From positions 372,001-436,000 of the forward strand of contig CAWBWU010000001.1 in NCBI GenBank assembly GCA_963792655.1: 64,000 nt of DNA, read 5' to 3'. This document shows positions 62,137-64,000 of this stretch, in pieces (position 1 is the first letter of the stretch; each line of letters starts with the position of its first letter). The position numbers and the translations under genes were made by a program. The notes below the pieces were generated by a model, which saw nothing but the letters and a program-made list of their open reading frames with translations, had not been told where the DNA came from and did no database searches. This DNA comes from DOZZ01 sp963792655 (GTDB lineage: Bacteria; Acidobacteriota; Terriglobia; Bryobacterales; Bryobacteraceae).

Positions 62137-62228
62137 GGCTCGCGTCTCCGTCCGATCCACACCGCTGCGGCTGTGAACAGAATCAGAAGCGCGAGAAACG
62201 CATACCGGGCTGCATGCAACCGCGTCAT
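62133..62228 (-). CDS. 31-residue single-helix membrane micro-protein
   Basis: An ATG at 62228 opens MTRLHAARYAFLALLILFTA and continues AAVWIGRRREP to a TGA that overlaps the PP2C ATG (ATGA). The peptide has one hydrophobic helix flanked by arginines, the pattern of small membrane regulators. It begins 4 bases after the stop of the FHA gene, so the two adjacent overlaps would otherwise leave an odd 96-base gap. Coding status rests on the tight spacing and the composition; no homologue is known to me. Confidence 0.55.
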   Translation of the reverse strand: MTRLHAARYAFLALLILFTAAAVWIGRRREP

Positions 62229-62232
62229 TGAA

Positions 62233-63099
62233 TCAGCGGACGGCGCGAAACTCCAGGTTGAGCACGCCAGCCAACCCGATGCGCGCTTTATCGGGCAGCG
62301 GAATCTCTACGTTGCGATCCACGTCCTCACCGTTCACCTTCTCAATACTTTGAGGTATACGTTTGCCGTTGATCGTTGTTCCCAAACTGCTTAAATCTTT
62401 GATGAAGAACTTCCCGCTGGCGGCATCACGCCGGATTTGCAGGTGTTCGCGCGAGATGTCTTTCTGCGATCCAAGCTTCAGATCGACCCACCGGTCGATC
62501 GCGCCGCGGCCGATCTTTACCGTTTCGCGCGTCATCGGGTAAGTGTGCGCGCCGGTGTGATCTTCATACGTGATGTTGGCGTAGAGAACGCCTGTCGCAC
62601 GATGCGTATCGATGTCTGCGGTGCGCATCGTTTCCGTGGTGCTGGTGTCGCCGTCCGGACGCCGCTTCGTCACGCGCTCGGTCATGATTCCGGCACGCTC
62701 GGTTGCGTCAGCTTCACGCGGAAAGCTGGACACCACAATCAGCGCGTTCTCAGCCGCGTCGTCGTCGGTGTTCTCGTGAAACTCCACCACCCAATCGCCA
62801 AGCGCTTCGTATTGTTTGCGAGGCGTGCGATCTTTCAGCAGCGGAATCTTCAGCCCTGCTCCGCTCTTGTTCAGGTCCGCAATTCGCGTACTCAGTGCGC
62901 GCGCCGCCTCATCACGCACGCGCCCGATCAGCGGCTTTAGGCGGTCCAGATCGTCCGCGTAGAGGTAAACATCGAACACGTTCGGCACCAGGTTGGAGTA
63001 GTGGCTGGGCGCGGTGGCTGCCTCCATCTCGTCCAGGATGAGAGCGATGATGTCTTCCGGTGTGATTCGAACGATACCGCGTTTTGTATCTTGACTCAT
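62233..63099 (-). CDS. DUF3662-like/FHA-domain protein, first gene of the cell-wall signalling operon
   Basis: From ATG 63099 (MSQDTKRGIVRITPEDIIAL) the protein has 288 residues. The N-terminal part has 'YSNLVPNVFDVYLYADDLDRLKPLIGRVRDEAARAL' and 'YEALGDWVVEFHENTDDD', like the DUF3662 region. The C-terminal FHA domain has 'ETVKIGRGAIDRWVDLKLGSQKDISREHLQIRRD', 'FFIKDLSSLGTTINGKRIP' and 'LPDKARIGLAGVLNLEFRAV'. It should bind phosphothreonine on the kinase or its targets. A start at 63120 would add seven residues. A candidate -10 box lies 48 bases upstream. Confidence 0.88.
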   Translation of the reverse strand: MSQDTKRGIVRITPEDIIALILDEMEAATAPSHYSNLVPNVFDVYLYADDLDRLKPLIGRVRDEAARALSTRIADLNKSGAGLKIPLLKDRTPRKQYEALGDWVVEFHENTDDDAAENALIVVSSFPREADATERAGIMTERVTKRRPDGDTSTTETMRTADIDTHRATGVLYANITYEDHTGAHTYPMTRETVKIGRGAIDRWVDLKLGSQKDISREHLQIRRDAASGKFFIKDLSSLGTTINGKRIPQSIEKVNGEDVDRNVEIPLPDKARIGLAGVLNLEFRAVR

Positions 63100-63146
63100 G
63101 CCAGAGCAAGGTGCGCGCAAGCGGGCACACTCAGTTCCCTCGGTCT

Positions 63147-63152
63147 ATTGTA
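63147..63152 (-). promoter_or_regulatory. Candidate -10 box for the cell-wall signalling operon
   Basis: The minus strand reads TACAAT at 63152-63147, 48 bases before ATG 63099, in an AT-rich patch of an otherwise GC-rich 187-base gap. No recognisable -35 box lies at 16-18 bases spacing, so this is weak evidence. Confidence 0.3.
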
Positions 63153-63286
63153 GCTAGCGGTATAACTACACGGGCATGCGCGCGGCCCGTAGCGCCCGTC
63201 AGAGGCGCGACTGGAGGAAGCGCATTGGCCTGGGTTCGGTTTTTCAGAATGCGTGAGCTTTCGATCCCAAATCCTTCAACGCAGTA

Positions 63287-64000
63287 TTAAGACACTGCGT
63301 ACGCGCGCATGCGGGCAGGCGCTCGCATCCGGCGATGAATCAGGATCAGCGTTACAGCAATAGCAAGAAAGAATCTGGCCAGTCCGCCGAACGGGCTGAC
63401 GAAAAAGTTGTATACCGAGAAAATCATGAAGAACAGGGTGAGTGCGTAGAGCGGGTGCAGCGGTTCGCGCCCGATGTACTGGCGCAGCGTCTTCACCGAT
63501 GCGATCAGCAGAAACACAAAGAACGCGGGTCCCAGGATTCCCGCCTCGTACCAGACCTGCAGGAATTCAGAATGCCCGGGGTGCGTGTCCGGGCGCCCGA
63601 AGCGCCGTCCGGCGGATTCAGAGAACGTTCCGCGAATCACGTTGTCCGTCTCGGAACTGTTGGCCCACGAACCGCTACCCACGATGGGCGATTGCCGGAT
63701 GCCATACACCGCGGCAGTTGCCAGCGCCACGCGTTCGGAGTTCGACGCCGAGCGGCGGTCGCCATAGTTCTCGGCAGTTGCCGCGAGCGAATACACCACT
63801 GCGCCCGAAGCCAGCATCACGGCCATGCCAAGGCCCACGCCATAGAGCGATCGGAAGCGTACGCGCGTCAAAACTTTCGCCAGCATGATCGAGCCGCCCA
63901 GCAGACAGATGCCGCTCAGCGAACGATAGTCCAGATAAATGTCCAACACACCCAAGCCGAGCCACGTGACTGCGGTGAGCATGTACCGCTGTCTGACCGG
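63287..64000 (-). CDS. O-antigen ligase/polymerase-like membrane protein, cut by the right edge
   Basis: The C-terminal 238 residues are visible and the frame is open to position 64000. There are several hydrophobic segments and the Wzy_C-type motif: 'RVALATAAVYGIRQSPIVGSGSWANSSE' then 'PDTHPGHSEFLQVWYEAGILGPAFFVFLL', with the conserved H-S-E-F/Y-L segment of O-antigen ligases. It ends with a basic tail (HRRMRAPARMRAYAVS). It likely joins or polymerises surface polysaccharide at the inner membrane. It is separated from the signalling operon by 187 bases. Confidence 0.82.
   Translation of the reverse strand, partial: PVRQRYMLTAVTWLGLGVLDIYLDYRSLSGICLLGGSIMLAKVLTRVRFRSLYGVGLGMAVMLASGAVVYSLAATAENYGDRRSASNSERVALATAAVYGIRQSPIVGSGSWANSSETDNVIRGTFSESAGRRFGRPDTHPGHSEFLQVWYEAGILGPAFFVFLLIASVKTLRQYIGREPLHPLYALTLFFMIFSVYNFFVSPFGGLARFFLAIAVTLILIHRRMRAPARMRAYAVS

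Overview
The window looks like chromosome from an acidobacterium, most likely of the Solibacteres/Bryobacterales group. The pointers are uniformly high GC, a large Oar-like TonB-dependent receptor with a carboxypeptidase-regulatory N-terminus, a giant NIDO/Ig/BACON protein ending in the Solibacter-type TIGR03437 domain, a PEP-CTERM protein, a fused AroD-AroE enzyme and a PIN-TRAM (YacL-type) protein. I see no rRNA, tRNA, CRISPR array, prophage, insertion sequence or replication origin. Genes are packed tightly and many neighbours share ATGA or GTGA stop/start overlaps. No gene-free stretch exceeds 300 bases.

Layout. 1-4.1 kb: a partial reading frame, a DinB-like protein, a sugar ABC transporter (ATPase and permease) and a MidA-type methyltransferase. 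4.1-7.4 kb: a complete tiny transcription unit for a 20-residue lysine-rich peptide, a secreted unknown, an ECF sigma/anti-sigma pair and a chlorite-dismutase-family heme protein. 7.4-14.3 kb: recN, divergent from the Tol-Pal envelope operon (tolQ, tolR, a TonB/TolA-like protein, tolB, pal, cpoB). 14.4-21.2 kb: aroDE, then a minus-strand block of phoH, ybeY, a CNNM/CorC-type protein, era, a BON protein, an SMP-30 lactonase and a Nudix hydrolase. 21.4-25.8 kb: a hydantoinase-family protein, a PIN-TRAM protein, ispD and ispF. 25.8-33.0 kb: the giant surface protein, the PEP-CTERM protein, and a MEMO-family protein coupled to cysE. 33.2-39.1 kb: a peroxiredoxin, a lone nuoI, a hydrolase, YceH, a ROK sugar kinase and a xylulokinase. 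39-43.7 kb: an unknown secreted protein, a DnaC-like ATPase, and biotin carboxyl carrier/biotin carboxylase. 43.7-54.3 kb: an FHA-GAF-SpoIIE phosphatase, two TPR proteins, a class A penicillin-binding protein and the TonB receptor. 54.4-63.1 kb: a six-gene cell-wall signalling operon. The right edge cuts an O-antigen-ligase-like gene.

The most interesting region is the operon at 54,464-63,099, transcribed right to left: DUF3662-like/FHA protein, 31-residue membrane micro-protein, PP2C phosphatase with a membrane anchor and predicted beta-helix ectodomain, Ser/Thr kinase with a helical-repeat ectodomain, a single polypeptide fusing a SEDS (RodA/FtsW) glycosyltransferase to a class B transpeptidase, and a second FHA protein. 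The gene content parallels the actinobacterial fhaA-fhaB-pstP-rodA-pbpA-pknA-pknB locus. Here rodA and pbpA are fused, and the PASTA sensor is replaced by other extracytoplasmic domains.

Caution: at least nine genes carry single-base frameshifts, about 13 indels in all and some in short homopolymers. They hit housekeeping genes as well (class A PBP, cysE, cpoB). Restoring one base at each site gives normal-length proteins. I read this as residual sequencing error, probably from long reads, more than as gene decay, and I annotate each such gene over its full corrected span.
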